Of a DNA stretch of 19,906 nt, positions 7,876 through 15,889 are shown in pieces. The translations under genes were made by a program, and so were the position numbers. The first letter of the stretch is position 1. Each line of letters opens with the position of its first letter. This DNA comes from an uncultured Variovorax sp. (GTDB lineage Bacteria > Pseudomonadota > Gammaproteobacteria > Burkholderiales > Burkholderiaceae), in NCBI GenBank assembly GCA_946478645.1, contig CAMLCW010000047.1, positions 1 to 19,906 on the forward strand. The letters are read 5' to 3'. The notes under the pieces are model-generated. The model saw only the letters and a program-made list of their open reading frames with translations, was not told the origin of the DNA and made no database searches.

Positions 7876-9177
7876 CTATTGGAGCAAGCCCGGCAACCAG
7901 AGCGAGATGGCGGGAAAGGCGCAGAGGATCACGAGCCGCACGATGTCCACCGCGATGAAGGGCATCGTGCCGCCGTAGATGCGCCCCAGCGTGATGTCGC
8001 GCGCAATCGAGTTGATCACGAACACGTTGATCCCCACCGGCGGACAGATCATGCCGAAGGTGACCGCCATCACCACGATGACGCCGAACCACACCGGGTC
8101 GAAGCCGAGCTGCATCATGGCCGGGAAGACGATCGGCACGGTCAGCAGGATCATCGCCAGTTCGTCCATCACGGCGCCGAGGATCAGATAGCCCACCATC
8201 ACCAGCGCCAGCACGCCGTAGGCGCCCACGGGCAGGTGCACCAAAAATTCCACCGCCTTCTGCGTGAACTGCGTGATGGTGAGGAAGTAGCCGAACAGGA
8301 ACGCGCCGATCACGATCGTGAGGATGGCCGACGAGACGCGCAGCGTGTCGATCAGCGCCGCCTTGATCTCGTGCGGGCCGAGCCGGCGGCGCAGCACGCC
8401 GATCACGAGCGTGCCGACCGCGCCCACGCCCGCGCCCTCTTCCACGGTGAACAGGCCGCCGTAGATGCCGCCCAGCACGAACAGGAACAGCAGCACCACG
8501 GCCCAGAGGCTGCGCAGCGATGCGAAGCGCTCGCTCCAGCTGTGCGGCTCGCCGCGCGGCATGGCGTCTGGCCGCATGCGCGCGATGACCTGCACCACGA
8601 CGAAGTAGAAGGCCACCGCCATCAGCCCCGGCAGGATGCCGGCCGCGAACAGCTTCTTGATGTCGGTCTCGGTCATGATGCCGTAGAGCACGAAGATCAC
8701 CGACGGCGGGATCATGATGCCCAGCGTGCCGCCGGCCGCGATGAGCCCGGCCGCCAGCCCCGGGTGGTAGCCCGCGCGGCGCATCTCGGGCAGCGCCACC
8801 TGCGACATCGTGGCCGCCGTGGCCACCGACGATCCGTTGATGGCCGCGAAGCCCGCACACGCTGCGACCGAGGCCATGGCCACGCCGCCGCGCAGGTGGC
8901 CGAGCCATGCGCGGCCGGCCGAGAACAGCTCGCGGCTCATGCCCGAGCGCGAGGCGAAGGCGCCCATCAGGATGAACATCGGGATCACGCTGAGGTTGTA
9001 GTCGGTCACCACCGACAGCGGTACGTTGGCCAGCAGGTTCAGGCCCGCGTTCCAGCTCGTGAGCGCCGCGAAGCCGCACACGCCCGCGATGCCCATTGCG
9101 ATGCCGATCGGCACGCGCACCGCCATCAGCACGAACATGCCGACGAAGCCCAGCAGGGCGACGAGATCACGGTCCAC
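7876..9177 (-). CDS. TRAP transporter large permease (DctM-like)
   Basis: This 433-residue integral membrane protein is the ion-coupled translocation subunit of a tripartite ATP-independent periplasmic transporter. It has about 11-12 hydrophobic segments and family features such as RVPIGIAMGIAG near the N-terminus, AGFAAINGSSVATAATM, and GGTLGIMIPPSV. A repeat of the loop motif occurs as MICPPVGINVFV near the C-terminus. The start is GTG at 9177, lying inside the end of the small-permease gene with an 11-nt overlap, so the two are translationally coupled. Together with the small permease and the binding protein it forms a complete transporter. Its 3' end meets the aconitase-X gene with only 4 nt between stops and no terminator. 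Confidence 0.94.
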   Translation of the reverse strand: MDRDLVALLGFVGMFVLMAVRVPIGIAMGIAGVCGFAALTSWNAGLNLLANVPLSVVTDYNLSVIPMFILMGAFASRSGMSRELFSAGRAWLGHLRGGVAMASVAACAGFAAINGSSVATAATMSQVALPEMRRAGYHPGLAAGLIAAGGTLGIMIPPSVIFVLYGIMTETDIKKLFAAGILPGLMAVAFYFVVVQVIARMRPDAMPRGEPHSWSERFASLRSLWAVVLLFLFVLGGIYGGLFTVEEGAGVGAVGTLVIGVLRRRLGPHEIKAALIDTLRVSSAILTIVIGAFLFGYFLTITQFTQKAVEFLVHLPVGAYGVLALVMVGYLILGAVMDELAMILLTVPIVFPAMMQLGFDPVWFGVIVVMAVTFGMICPPVGINVFVINSIARDITLGRIYGGTMPFIAVDIVRLVILCAFPAISLWLPGLLQ

Positions 9178-9688
9178 GGTCGGCGGCCTTTTTCAGGTCT
9201 TCATCGGTGTCGAGGGGCGCCGGTTCCAGTTCGGCCTCGCGCCCGCGCCAGAGATAGACGATGCGCACGATGCCCAGCAGCGCCGCGAACGTGGCGCCCA
9301 GTGAAGCGAGCGCATAGAAAGGCCACAGCGGCATGCGCAGGTCCATCGTGCCCTGCGTGCCGGTGCCCGCGACTTTGACCCACGCCATCCAGGCCAGCGG
9401 CACGAGGAACGCGAGCACCAGGAGCGTGGCGGCGATGTCGAGCCAGCGCCGCGCGGGCACCTTCAGGTGCTCCCAGAGCAGGTCGACGCAGATGTGGCTG
9501 CCATAGAAGGTGGCCAGCGCCACCCCCCAGAACAGCGCAATGCCCAGCAGCATGCGCGAGCCGTCGTACCAGTCGGGGATCTGGACCGAGAACAGGTCGC
9601 GCAGCAGCACGTTGCCGGCCGTGAGCAATGCGATGGCGAGCAGGAAGAAAGCGGCCACCGTTTCGGTGGCCGACAGGATGCGCTTCAT
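9167..9688 (-). CDS. TRAP transporter small permease (DctQ-like)
   Basis: This 173-residue protein has four predicted membrane helices at about 6-28, 46-64, 86-108 and 125-147, the normal architecture of DctQ. It scaffolds the large permease. Between helices 1 and 2 is the FSVQIPDWYDGSRMLLG loop, and the second helix has the typical FWGVALAT pattern. Its ATG lies 4 nt after the stop of the binding-protein gene, and its end overlaps the large permease. The hydrophilic C-terminal tail (about 25 residues) is unremarkable. Confidence 0.9.
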   Translation of the reverse strand: MKRILSATETVAAFFLLAIALLTAGNVLLRDLFSVQIPDWYDGSRMLLGIALFWGVALATFYGSHICVDLLWEHLKVPARRWLDIAATLLVLAFLVPLAWMAWVKVAGTGTQGTMDLRMPLWPFYALASLGATFAALLGIVRIVYLWRGREAELEPAPLDTDEDLKKAADRGP

Positions 9689-9692
9689 TGCG

Positions 9693-10724
9693 TCAGTTGG
9701 CGTTGCGGGCGGCGATTTCCTTGCGCAGTTCTTCCAGCGCCTGCTTGCCGTTCACGCCCGACTTGTCGACCGCGGCCTGCCACTGCGTGTACACCGGCTC
9801 GGCGGCCTTGCGCCACATGTCGAGCTGCGCGGGCGTGACCGCGACGATCGTATGGCCGGCGGTCTTCTCGAGCTTGGCGCGGCCCGAATCCTCGAAGTCG
9901 CCCCAGGCGGCGCCGACCTTGGCGGCCCATTCGTTGCTGCAGTGGTCGTCGATCACTTTCTTCTGGGTGGCCGAGAGCCTGTCGTACCAGCCCTTGTTCA
10001 TGACCCAGGCGAAGTCGGACGCGTACAGCCGCATGTCGGAGTGGTACTTCACGGCCTTGTCGATGCCGAAGCTGATGACCGAATCCCACGGGAAGGCCAG
10101 CGCGTCGGCCACGCCTTTTTCGAGCGCGTCGCGCGCCTCGGGTGCCGACACCTGCACGTTGGTGGCGCCCAGCGCCGACATGAAAGTGGCGTTGGTGCCG
10201 TTCGACGAGCGGATCTTCATGCCCTTGAGCTGGCCCGGCTCGGTGATCGGCTTCTTGGCATGCATGGTGCCGACGTGCAGGTGCGCAAAGCAGAACTTCA
10301 CGTCCTTCATCTCGGTGGCCGCGTACTTGCGGTACCAGGCGTCGAGCGCGGCCGAACCCGGGCCCGGCTTGCCCACGAGGAACGGCAGTTCGCCCGCGGC
10401 GAAGACCGGGAAGCGACCGGCCTGGTAGCCCGGGTTGGCCCAGGTCACGTCGGCGATGCCGTCGCGCGCCATGTCGTAATGGTCGGCCGCCTTGCCCAGC
10501 TGCTGGGCCGGGAACATCGCCACCTTGATGCTGCCCTTGGAAGCCGCCTCCACCGACTTGGCCCACGGCTCGAAGCCGGTCTTCGCGAGCGAGTGCGAGG
10601 GCGGCAGCCAGTGCGCGAACCTGAGTTCGACCGGCTTGTCCTGGGCGCTCGCGCCTGACGCTGCGAAGGTCACCACGACGGCGGCGGCGATGCCGCGAAG
10701 GTGGCGGGAAGGGTGGCGGGACAT
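9693..10724 (-). CDS. TRAP transporter solute-binding protein (DctP-like)
   Basis: This 343-residue periplasmic protein is the first gene of the TRAP operon and captures a carboxylate for the permease pair. The signal peptide ends with ASA before Q28. The mature protein begins ELRFAHWLPPSHSL, typical of the family. GMKIRSSNGTN lies near the hinge, with an arginine in the position that usually salt-bridges the substrate carboxylate. WVMNKGWYDRLS and the C-terminal helices follow. Start 10724 is chosen because AAAGGAG lies 5 nt upstream and the signal peptide begins there; a longer frame reaching 10766 would add 14 residues that overlap the promoter. The substrate may be the same acid handled by the convergent aconitase-X cluster. 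Confidence 0.93.
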   Translation of the reverse strand: MSRHPSRHLRGIAAAVVVTFAASGASAQDKPVELRFAHWLPPSHSLAKTGFEPWAKSVEAASKGSIKVAMFPAQQLGKAADHYDMARDGIADVTWANPGYQAGRFPVFAAGELPFLVGKPGPGSAALDAWYRKYAATEMKDVKFCFAHLHVGTMHAKKPITEPGQLKGMKIRSSNGTNATFMSALGATNVQVSAPEARDALEKGVADALAFPWDSVISFGIDKAVKYHSDMRLYASDFAWVMNKGWYDRLSATQKKVIDDHCSNEWAAKVGAAWGDFEDSGRAKLEKTAGHTIVAVTPAQLDMWRKAAEPVYTQWQAAVDKSGVNGKQALEELRKEIAARNAN

Positions 10725-10734
10725 CGGAGCTCCT

Positions 10735-10763
10735 TTGTTATGCGCGATAACCAATAGTGTCAA
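10735..10763 (-). promoter_or_regulatory. Candidate promoter and overlapping operator of the TRAP operon
   Basis: On the minus strand a perfect TTGACA (10758-10763) is followed after 17 nt by TAACAA (10735-10740), a weak -10 that abuts the Shine-Dalgarno. A 15-bp inverted repeat, GTTAT-N5-ATAAC, at 10737-10751 covers the -10 and much of the spacer, as a repressor site would. The 7-mer ACCAATA seen here at 10749-10755 also occurs in the promoter of the GntR gene (4298-4304). The remainder of the 10725-10931 gap shows no further feature I recognise apart from the start region of the next gene. Confidence 0.45.
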
Positions 10764-10931
10764 CAAACCCGCTCATTGCGCACGGTATTTTCCCGGGCGC
10801 AGTGCTCGAGCGAGGCTCGGCAGCGACCATGGACCGACTGCCGCGCGGACACAAGAGGGTTAGTACCTTCTGTTTCATTTGTCTGACACACGGCCCCGAT
10901 AGCGTCACGCTCTTTCACTTGGAGCAACGGT

Positions 10932-12911
10932 ATGCGTGGATCGAAGACGGGTGTGGGCGCGTTGTCGCTGGTGGCGTTGTTGGCCCTGGGCGCCTGCGGC
11001 GGTGGAGGCGGTGGCGGGACCGCATTTCCGATCGTGCCGCCCGGCACCGCACCCACGGCGCCGCCCGCCGGCCCCGACACGCCCGCGCCACCTGCCACGC
11101 CGGCCACCACCACAATGCGCATCGGCATCCTCCCCGACACGCAGGGCAGCGACTCCGGTGTCGCGCTGCAGCCGATGAAGGCCATCCTCGACCTGTACGA
11201 GCAGTCCGGCGTCAATGTCGTGCTGGCCGTGGGCGACCTGGTCGAGAACGGCACGGCGAGCGAATACAAGCTCTGGCGCGACATGGCTGAGAAGTACCGC
11301 AGCAAGATGACGATCCTGCCGATCATGGGCAACCACGATCCCAAGGGCATCGACCAGGACTGGTACGACACCGTGGAATCGTTCATTCCCGCCGACGCCG
11401 AGCACATGCCCGGATCGCGCAACAAGAACTACGTGGTCGTGCGCGACAACGTGCTGCTGATCAACATCTCGTACGGGTGGCTCGAGCGGTCCTACGAATT
11501 CGTGGAAGCCATGGTGGCCAGGCACGGCCCGAAGGTCGATCACATCATCCTGCAGACCCACAACTCTTTCGCCGGCAACCGCTACGGGCTGGTGCGCGAG
11601 AACATCGTCGACGGCAGCATCTCGATCGTCAACGACGTGAAGTTCCGCGACGTCTACGACAAGTATCGCCAGCTCTTCGCCGCGCACGACGTGATCTACG
11701 TCTCGGGCCACGAGCACCACTATTCGCGCAGCGTGGTGCGCGACGACAACGACCTGGCCTTCACGCAGATCGTGTCGGGCAACGCGGCCTACAAGGGCTA
11801 CGAAAGCCGCTTCGGCGAGCACGAGCGGATCCAGAGCATGCTGATGCTGAAGGTGCGCAACGAGGCGACGGGCAGCATCGACGCCAACGCCTCGATCTTC
11901 GAGATCACCGGCCCCGCGATGGACTACCGCTCGTACTTCGTGACGCACTCGGTGTTCAGCAACACCGACGCGCCCCAGCAGCTGGCCGCGCCCGAGTGGC
12001 AGATGATGGACCGCTTCGTGCGCACCAAGGACCGCTGCGAGAAGGTGGTGTACCCCTCGAGCGTGCCGGCGCACGTGCAGCGCAACAGCGTCTACGACCC
12101 GTCGTACCGCACCAGCACCTGCGTCTCGGCCGGCGGCAGCCGCGCCCGCCTGCTCGACGGGCGCAACGACACCTTCAACCGGCACGACACGCGCACGCGC
12201 AGCATGAGCGCCACGCCCGGCTACTCGTTCGCCGCCAGCAACCGCGAGATGGAGTCGATGATGTACCGCTACATGTTCGTGCGCGACGCGAGCTTCAGCC
12301 CCAACCTGAACAACAGCCAGCGAGCGCGCGTCGTCAACGAGGGCACGCCCGACGAAGAGGTCGAGGTGCGCGGCACCACCATCGACCTGAAGAAGCTGGT
12401 GGCGCTGAACTGGAAGCCGGCCGCTGCCGACACCCTGTCCGACCAGCTGGTCGTCAGCGGGATCGCCGGCCAGGACGGCACCTACATCGACGCCTACGGC
12501 CGCACGAAGGACATCCAGGCGGACACCGGCCTTGCCGGCAGCCTGGGCGACGGCACCGAAGCGGGCAAGGCCCCGGTGGTGCTGCCCGCGCACGCCAAGG
12601 GCGGCTGGACCCTCTCCGACGACAAGGCCGGCGACAGCTATGTGCTCGAGTTCGCCGTGCCCGAGGGCCGGTCGGCCGCCGACACGATGCTGGCGCGGTA
12701 CGACAACGCCTCCGGAAAATGGGTGCCGCTGGCCGCGCCGGCTTGCGTGAGCAGAGCCGCCTACCGGAGCGCCTACCTCGGCGCGGCACCCGGCGACGTG
12801 GCGGCATCGTGCGCGGCAGGCACGATCGTCGGCTACGACGCGCAGGCCTCGGCGTATTGGGCGCGGTTGAACCAGGACGGTCGGTTCGCGCTGATCGCGC
12901 TGGCGCAGTAG
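10932..12911 (+). CDS. Calcineurin-like metallophosphoesterase lipoprotein
   Basis: This 659-residue exported protein begins with a lipoprotein signal whose lipobox LGAC places the acylated cysteine at 22. A seven-glycine run and a proline/threonine/alanine linker extend to about 61. The metallophosphoesterase domain follows with its metal-binding motifs in order: D69-T-Q71, G101-D102 (GDLVENG), G133-NHD-136, H210 (QTHNSF) and GHEHHY at 259-264. DTQ in place of DxH is common in the lipoprotein branch of the family. The roughly 390 residues after it contain a region I do not recognise and a beta-rich C-terminus. It would hydrolyse a phosphate ester or phosphodiester at the membrane surface; the substrate is unknown. 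GGAG lies 7 nt before the ATG. It is monocistronic, divergent from the TRAP operon and convergent with the hydroxylase gene. Confidence 0.88.
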   Translation: MRGSKTGVGALSLVALLALGACGGGGGGGTAFPIVPPGTAPTAPPAGPDTPAPPATPATTTMRIGILPDTQGSDSGVALQPMKAILDLYEQSGVNVVLAVGDLVENGTASEYKLWRDMAEKYRSKMTILPIMGNHDPKGIDQDWYDTVESFIPADAEHMPGSRNKNYVVVRDNVLLINISYGWLERSYEFVEAMVARHGPKVDHIILQTHNSFAGNRYGLVRENIVDGSISIVNDVKFRDVYDKYRQLFAAHDVIYVSGHEHHYSRSVVRDDNDLAFTQIVSGNAAYKGYESRFGEHERIQSMLMLKVRNEATGSIDANASIFEITGPAMDYRSYFVTHSVFSNTDAPQQLAAPEWQMMDRFVRTKDRCEKVVYPSSVPAHVQRNSVYDPSYRTSTCVSAGGSRARLLDGRNDTFNRHDTRTRSMSATPGYSFAASNREMESMMYRYMFVRDASFSPNLNNSQRARVVNEGTPDEEVEVRGTTIDLKKLVALNWKPAAADTLSDQLVVSGIAGQDGTYIDAYGRTKDIQADTGLAGSLGDGTEAGKAPVVLPAHAKGGWTLSDDKAGDSYVLEFAVPEGRSAADTMLARYDNASGKWVPLAAPACVSRAAYRSAYLGAAPGDVAASCAAGTIVGYDAQASAYWARLNQDGRFALIALAQ

Positions 12912-12948
12912 CCCAGGCCGCTGCGGGCGGCGCCCTGCGCGGCACGGC

Positions 12949-13785
12949 TCAATGTGCTGCGGCCCCGTGCGTGGCGTGGCGCCCCGCCATTGCCTGCGCC
13001 TCGGTCTCGGTGAGTTCCGGGCCGTCCAGCGTCACACGCGTGTGGTCGTGGCGGAACTTCTGGATGATCGGCCGGAGCTCTTCCTTGACGTGCCGTTCGC
13101 TGTAGCCGTTGAACAAGTGGCCCAACAGTCCCCGGCGCAGGTCCGAGGTGCCCATGACCCAGTCCGCGATCGGGAACGTGAGGTTCATGTTGTATTTCAT
13201 CATGATGCCCATGTTGTGATGGGCCGTGTGATGGCGGCGGATGGTGTTGATGAACGGCATGTTGCGCACGAACCAGTTGTCGTGCACATGGCAGCAGTAG
13301 TGGAAGGTTTCGTAGACGAGGTACTGCGCCACCATCGTGAGGAAGACGATGTAGCCGACGTTCTGGTTGAAGACCAGCGAGGCGAGGTAGCCCAGCGTCA
13401 GGCCGCCCACGCCCAGCGTCGCCAGCACGCGCCATGGAAAGAACACGATGCGGAACTCGCGCGTCGTGTCGATGGTCGGCTCCAGGTCGGTGAAGTACTG
13501 GTGGTGCTGGCGGGTGTGGCGCTCGTAGATGGCCCGCAGCGCGAACACGTCGATGCGCTTGTGCATCACGTAGCGATGCATGAACCACTCGACGAAGTTG
13601 CCCGCCAGGAACACCGGAACGACCATGAGCCACTCCCATTGCGCGCCCTGGATTTTTGTCAGGCAGTACCAGATGGCGGCAATGCCGACGGCGTACATCA
13701 CGCCGATGTGCAGCAGCCCGTTGTACAGCGGGCTGATATCGGCCTTGTATTGCTCTCGAAATTTCCGTTGACGCTCGGTCATCAT
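12949..13785 (-). CDS. Fatty acid hydroxylase/sterol desaturase superfamily membrane protein
   Basis: This 278-residue integral membrane non-haem di-iron enzyme has the histidine-box pattern of the superfamily. H70-x4-H75 is in HRYVMH, H90-x3-HH95, H162-x3-H166, and H185-H186-x2-H189-H190 in the RRHHTAHHN segment. Four or so hydrophobic segments lie at about 24-42, 52-66, 118-140 and 143-160. Members hydroxylate or desaturate lipids, sterols or carotenoids with oxygen and an external reductase; none is seen in the window. The start ATG at 13785 has AGGAG 8 nt upstream; the very next in-frame codon is also ATG. Its promoter carries the same operator-like motif as the MFS and regulator genes, tying it to the oxidation cluster upstream. 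The substrate is unknown. Confidence 0.85.
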   Translation of the reverse strand: MMTERQRKFREQYKADISPLYNGLLHIGVMYAVGIAAIWYCLTKIQGAQWEWLMVVPVFLAGNFVEWFMHRYVMHKRIDVFALRAIYERHTRQHHQYFTDLEPTIDTTREFRIVFFPWRVLATLGVGGLTLGYLASLVFNQNVGYIVFLTMVAQYLVYETFHYCCHVHDNWFVRNMPFINTIRRHHTAHHNMGIMMKYNMNLTFPIADWVMGTSDLRRGLLGHLFNGYSERHVKEELRPIIQKFRHDHTRVTLDGPELTETEAQAMAGRHATHGAAAH

Positions 13786-13812
13786 GGCAAAGTCTCCTGT
13801 GGCATCTGATGT

Positions 13813-13846
13813 TCAACTAGTATATCAATTGAGTACAGGTGGTCAA
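13813..13846 (-). promoter_or_regulatory. Hydroxylase promoter with shared operator motif
   Basis: On the minus strand TTGACC (13841-13846) and TATACT (13819-13824) are 16 nt apart, a good sigma-70 match. The -10 is overlapped by TCAACT-N3-ATATCAA on the plus strand (13813-13828). The first 13 positions match the MFS promoter in the form TCAACT-N3-ATAT. Placement across the -10, 28 nt from the start codon, suggests a repressor site, most likely for the local FCD-type GntR protein. Confidence 0.6.
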
Positions 13847-13849
13847 CCC

Positions 13850-13866
13850 GCCGGCACGTGGCCGGC
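13850..13866 (-). terminator. Stem-loop just after the iron alcohol dehydrogenase
   Basis: GCCGGC-N5-GCCGGC forms a perfect 6-bp stem beginning directly after the dehydrogenase stop codon and ending next to the -35 of the hydroxylase. There is no T-run, so it is at best a weak or factor-assisted terminator. It would partly separate the two transcription units. Confidence 0.3.
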
Positions 13867-15126
13867 TCAGAAATCGCGCGCGCCCGCACCTTCGGCCCGC
13901 AGGTAGCCGGCGAAGGCATTGCGCACGATCGCGCGGTACCGCGCCTCGGCGTCGGGCACGGGAAACGCCTTCGCAAGCCGGGCGACGCCCAGCGCGTCGT
14001 CCACCAGGCCGCTGAGGTCGCCGTCCTCGATGCCGATCGCGGCAAGGTCGGTGGGAATGCCGAGGCGGCCGATCAGCGCGCGCACCGCCACCGGCACAGC
14101 CAGGCTCGCCTCGCGCGCGGTCGATGCCTCCAGTGACATGAGCCTGGCGACCTCGAGCAGCTCTTCGCCCCGCACGTCGCCGAGCGCGTCCAGCACATAC
14201 GGCAACATCACGGCGTTGGTGGTGCCGTGACTGCGGTGCGTCTTGCCTGCGACCGCGTAGGCGATGCCGTGGACCGCGTTCAGGCCCGCGCTTCCATAGG
14301 AGAGCGCCGCATACACGCTGGCATGGGCCATGCCGGTGCGTGCCTCGCGGTCGGCGCCGTCGTTGAACGCGCGCTCCAGGAAGGCGATGCAAAGGCGCAT
14401 CGACTCCCGCGCGAACAGCATCGTCAGCGCCGACCGGCCGCTGTAGCCCGGATCGGGATCGCCGCCCCGGTCGTAGGCGCACGAGTCGATGGTGAGGAAC
14501 GATTCGATCGCGTGCGTGAACGCATCGATCCCCGCATCGGCCGTGACACGCGGCGGGCAGGTATAGGTCAGTTCGGGATCGATCAGGGCCACCTGAGGGC
14601 GCAGCGCGTTGTCCATGACCGCGACCTTCGTCGCGTTGTGCGGATCGAGAAGGATCGCGCCCGGCGTGGCCTCGGAGCCCGTGCCGGCGGTGGTCGGCAT
14701 CGCGATCAGCGGCAGCGGCTGCATGGTGCCGATGCCACCGACGAACTCCCGGACCGGCAGGCCCGCCGGCAGTGTCAGGCAGAGTGCCTTGGCCAGGTCG
14801 ATGTTGCTGCCTCCGCCGAGCGCGATGACATGGTCTACAGCAATGCCGGCGCACGCCTGCCGCAGCGAACGGGTCGCCGCATCGCACAGGTCGGTGGTCG
14901 GGTCGGGCTCGCCGCCGTCGTACACGACGGTATCGATGCCCAGCGCCTGCGCGGCGTCGACGTACTCGCGCACCCAGGGCGTCGATCCGGAGAAGTACCG
15001 GTCGGTGACCAGCACGCCGTGCTTCCAGCCGAGCTTCTGCACCAGGCGCGGCAACTGTGCGCGGGCGCCGCAGCCGAGGATCAGGCGCGATGGCGCGCAG
15101 AAATGGATCAGGTCGTCAGGTCTCAT
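13867..15126 (-). CDS. Iron-containing alcohol dehydrogenase (group III)
   Basis: This 419-residue enzyme oxidises a primary or secondary alcohol with NAD(P). The nucleotide-binding GGGS is at 104-107 with D110, and the family motif PTTAGTGSE at 144-152. The metal ligands expected from FucO-type enzymes are in place: D201, H205 (DAFTH), H286 and H300, the last two 14 residues apart as in FucO. A YDRGGDPDPGYSG loop at about 218-230 looks longer than usual. The ATG overlaps the stop of the upstream hydrolase by 4 nt, so the two are coupled and probably act on consecutive intermediates. Maleylacetate reductase is a related family but is usually shorter (about 350 residues). The longer open frame extending to 15579 has no support. 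Confidence 0.9.
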   Translation of the reverse strand: MRPDDLIHFCAPSRLILGCGARAQLPRLVQKLGWKHGVLVTDRYFSGSTPWVREYVDAAQALGIDTVVYDGGEPDPTTDLCDAATRSLRQACAGIAVDHVIALGGGSNIDLAKALCLTLPAGLPVREFVGGIGTMQPLPLIAMPTTAGTGSEATPGAILLDPHNATKVAVMDNALRPQVALIDPELTYTCPPRVTADAGIDAFTHAIESFLTIDSCAYDRGGDPDPGYSGRSALTMLFARESMRLCIAFLERAFNDGADREARTGMAHASVYAALSYGSAGLNAVHGIAYAVAGKTHRSHGTTNAVMLPYVLDALGDVRGEELLEVARLMSLEASTAREASLAVPVAVRALIGRLGIPTDLAAIGIEDGDLSGLVDDALGVARLAKAFPVPDAEARYRAIVRNAFAGYLRAEGAGARDF

Positions 15127-15833
15127 CGGGGGTATTCCAAAGGGTCGAGAAATCGAAGCAGCGCATCGGCGACGCGCGCCGTATGCGAAGTCAGCAGGCT
15201 GTGTCCGGCGCCTTCGATCGGCACCAGCGTGGCGTCGGGCAAGGCCGACGAAAGCTCGACGGCGTGCGCCCAGGGAGAGTCTTCGTCCTGCACGCCGTGC
15301 AGCAGCAGCGCCGGCTGCCTGACGCGGCCCAGCAACGGGCGCTGGTCCGAGTCGCGGATCGCTTGCCAGGTCCATGCGACCGCGTCGTGGTCCGCGGCAT
15401 GGCGCAGCCCGAGCCGCGCCTCGCGCGCCGCGATCTCGCACAGAAGCGCTTCTCCTTCGCCGCGGAACCATCGCGCCGCGCACAGCTTGGGCGTTCCTGA
15501 AAGAAGAGCCAGCTTTGCGGGCTGCGGCCCACGCGCCTGTGCAACGTAGTCGAGCGCAACCGAAACACCCATGCTCCATCCGGCCAGCGCAAATGGCACG
15601 CCTTGCAGGTGCGATTCAGCCACCGCTCGGACATCGGACGCGAACGATTGCAGGTCGTGCTCCCCTGCACCGCTGCAGCGCCGCGCGGCGCCACGGCCGC
15701 GCAGATTCGGCAGCACGAACCGAAAGCGGGACGAGAGCCGCTCGGCGACGGGAAGCCACGCGTCGCGGGTTCCTTGTATGCCGTGCAGGGCGAGCACGGT
15801 GGTCGGACCGTCCCCCACGAAGACAACATCCAT
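15123..15833 (-). CDS. Alpha/beta hydrolase
   Basis: This 236-residue cytosolic hydrolase has the nucleophile elbow GWSMG with S87, the oxyanion-side HG at 17-18, a candidate acid in QDED (D183 or D185) and the catalytic histidine H211 (GAGHS). It would cleave an ester, lactone or C-C bond. The ATG at 15833 gives a compact N-terminus beginning directly with the first strand and has AGGTG nearby. A TTG-initiated form from 15875 would run through the operator-like site and is less likely. It is transcribed with the iron alcohol dehydrogenase (4-nt overlap) and is divergent from the FCD regulator. The pairing suggests hydrolysis that releases an alcohol, followed by oxidation, but the order is inferred. 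Confidence 0.87.
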   Translation of the reverse strand: MDVVFVGDGPTTVLALHGIQGTRDAWLPVAERLSSRFRFVLPNLRGRGAARRCSGAGEHDLQSFASDVRAVAESHLQGVPFALAGWSMGVSVALDYVAQARGPQPAKLALLSGTPKLCAARWFRGEGEALLCEIAAREARLGLRHAADHDAVAWTWQAIRDSDQRPLLGRVRQPALLLHGVQDEDSPWAHAVELSSALPDATLVPIEGAGHSLLTSHTARVADALLRFLDPLEYPR

Positions 15834-15842
15834 TGTGGACAC

Positions 15843-15858
15843 CTGATATGTCAGACGG
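15843..15858. promoter_or_regulatory. Shared operator-like motif in the hydrolase/regulator divergent region
   Basis: CTGATATGTCAG (15843-15854) is a near-palindrome, matching its reverse complement at 10 of 12 positions. Its 9-mer ATATGTCAG is identical to the minus strand of the MFS promoter at 18089-18097. It lies 10 nt from the hydrolase start and about 32-36 nt from the regulator start used here, so a single bound protein could control both directions. No clear -35/-10 pair was found in this 56-nt gap. Confidence 0.5.
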
Positions 15859-15889
15859 ATTCCGCGTACCGCCAAAGGCAGTACGATGG

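Noticed and set aside
7753..9378. 541-codon open frame on the plus strand opposite the TRAP permeases
   Set aside because: The composition is a histidine/aspartate-rich shadow; the minus strand has coupled, hydrophobic TRAP subunits.
10725..10766. Longer start for the TRAP binding protein
   Set aside because: The extra 14 residues precede a complete signal peptide and overlap the promoter; the start at 10724 has a near-perfect Shine-Dalgarno.
10932..11115. Glycine and proline runs as a tandem repeat element
   Set aside because: They are short low-complexity codon runs encoding the lipoprotein linker, not a DNA repeat.
11477..13105. 542-codon open frame on the plus strand overlapping the phosphoesterase
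   Set aside because: It is an out-of-frame arginine-rich reading of the phosphoesterase gene.
15127..15579. N-terminal extension of the iron alcohol dehydrogenase
   Set aside because: It would overlap the hydrolase gene, lacks family similarity, and the ATG at 15126 gives a normal family length.
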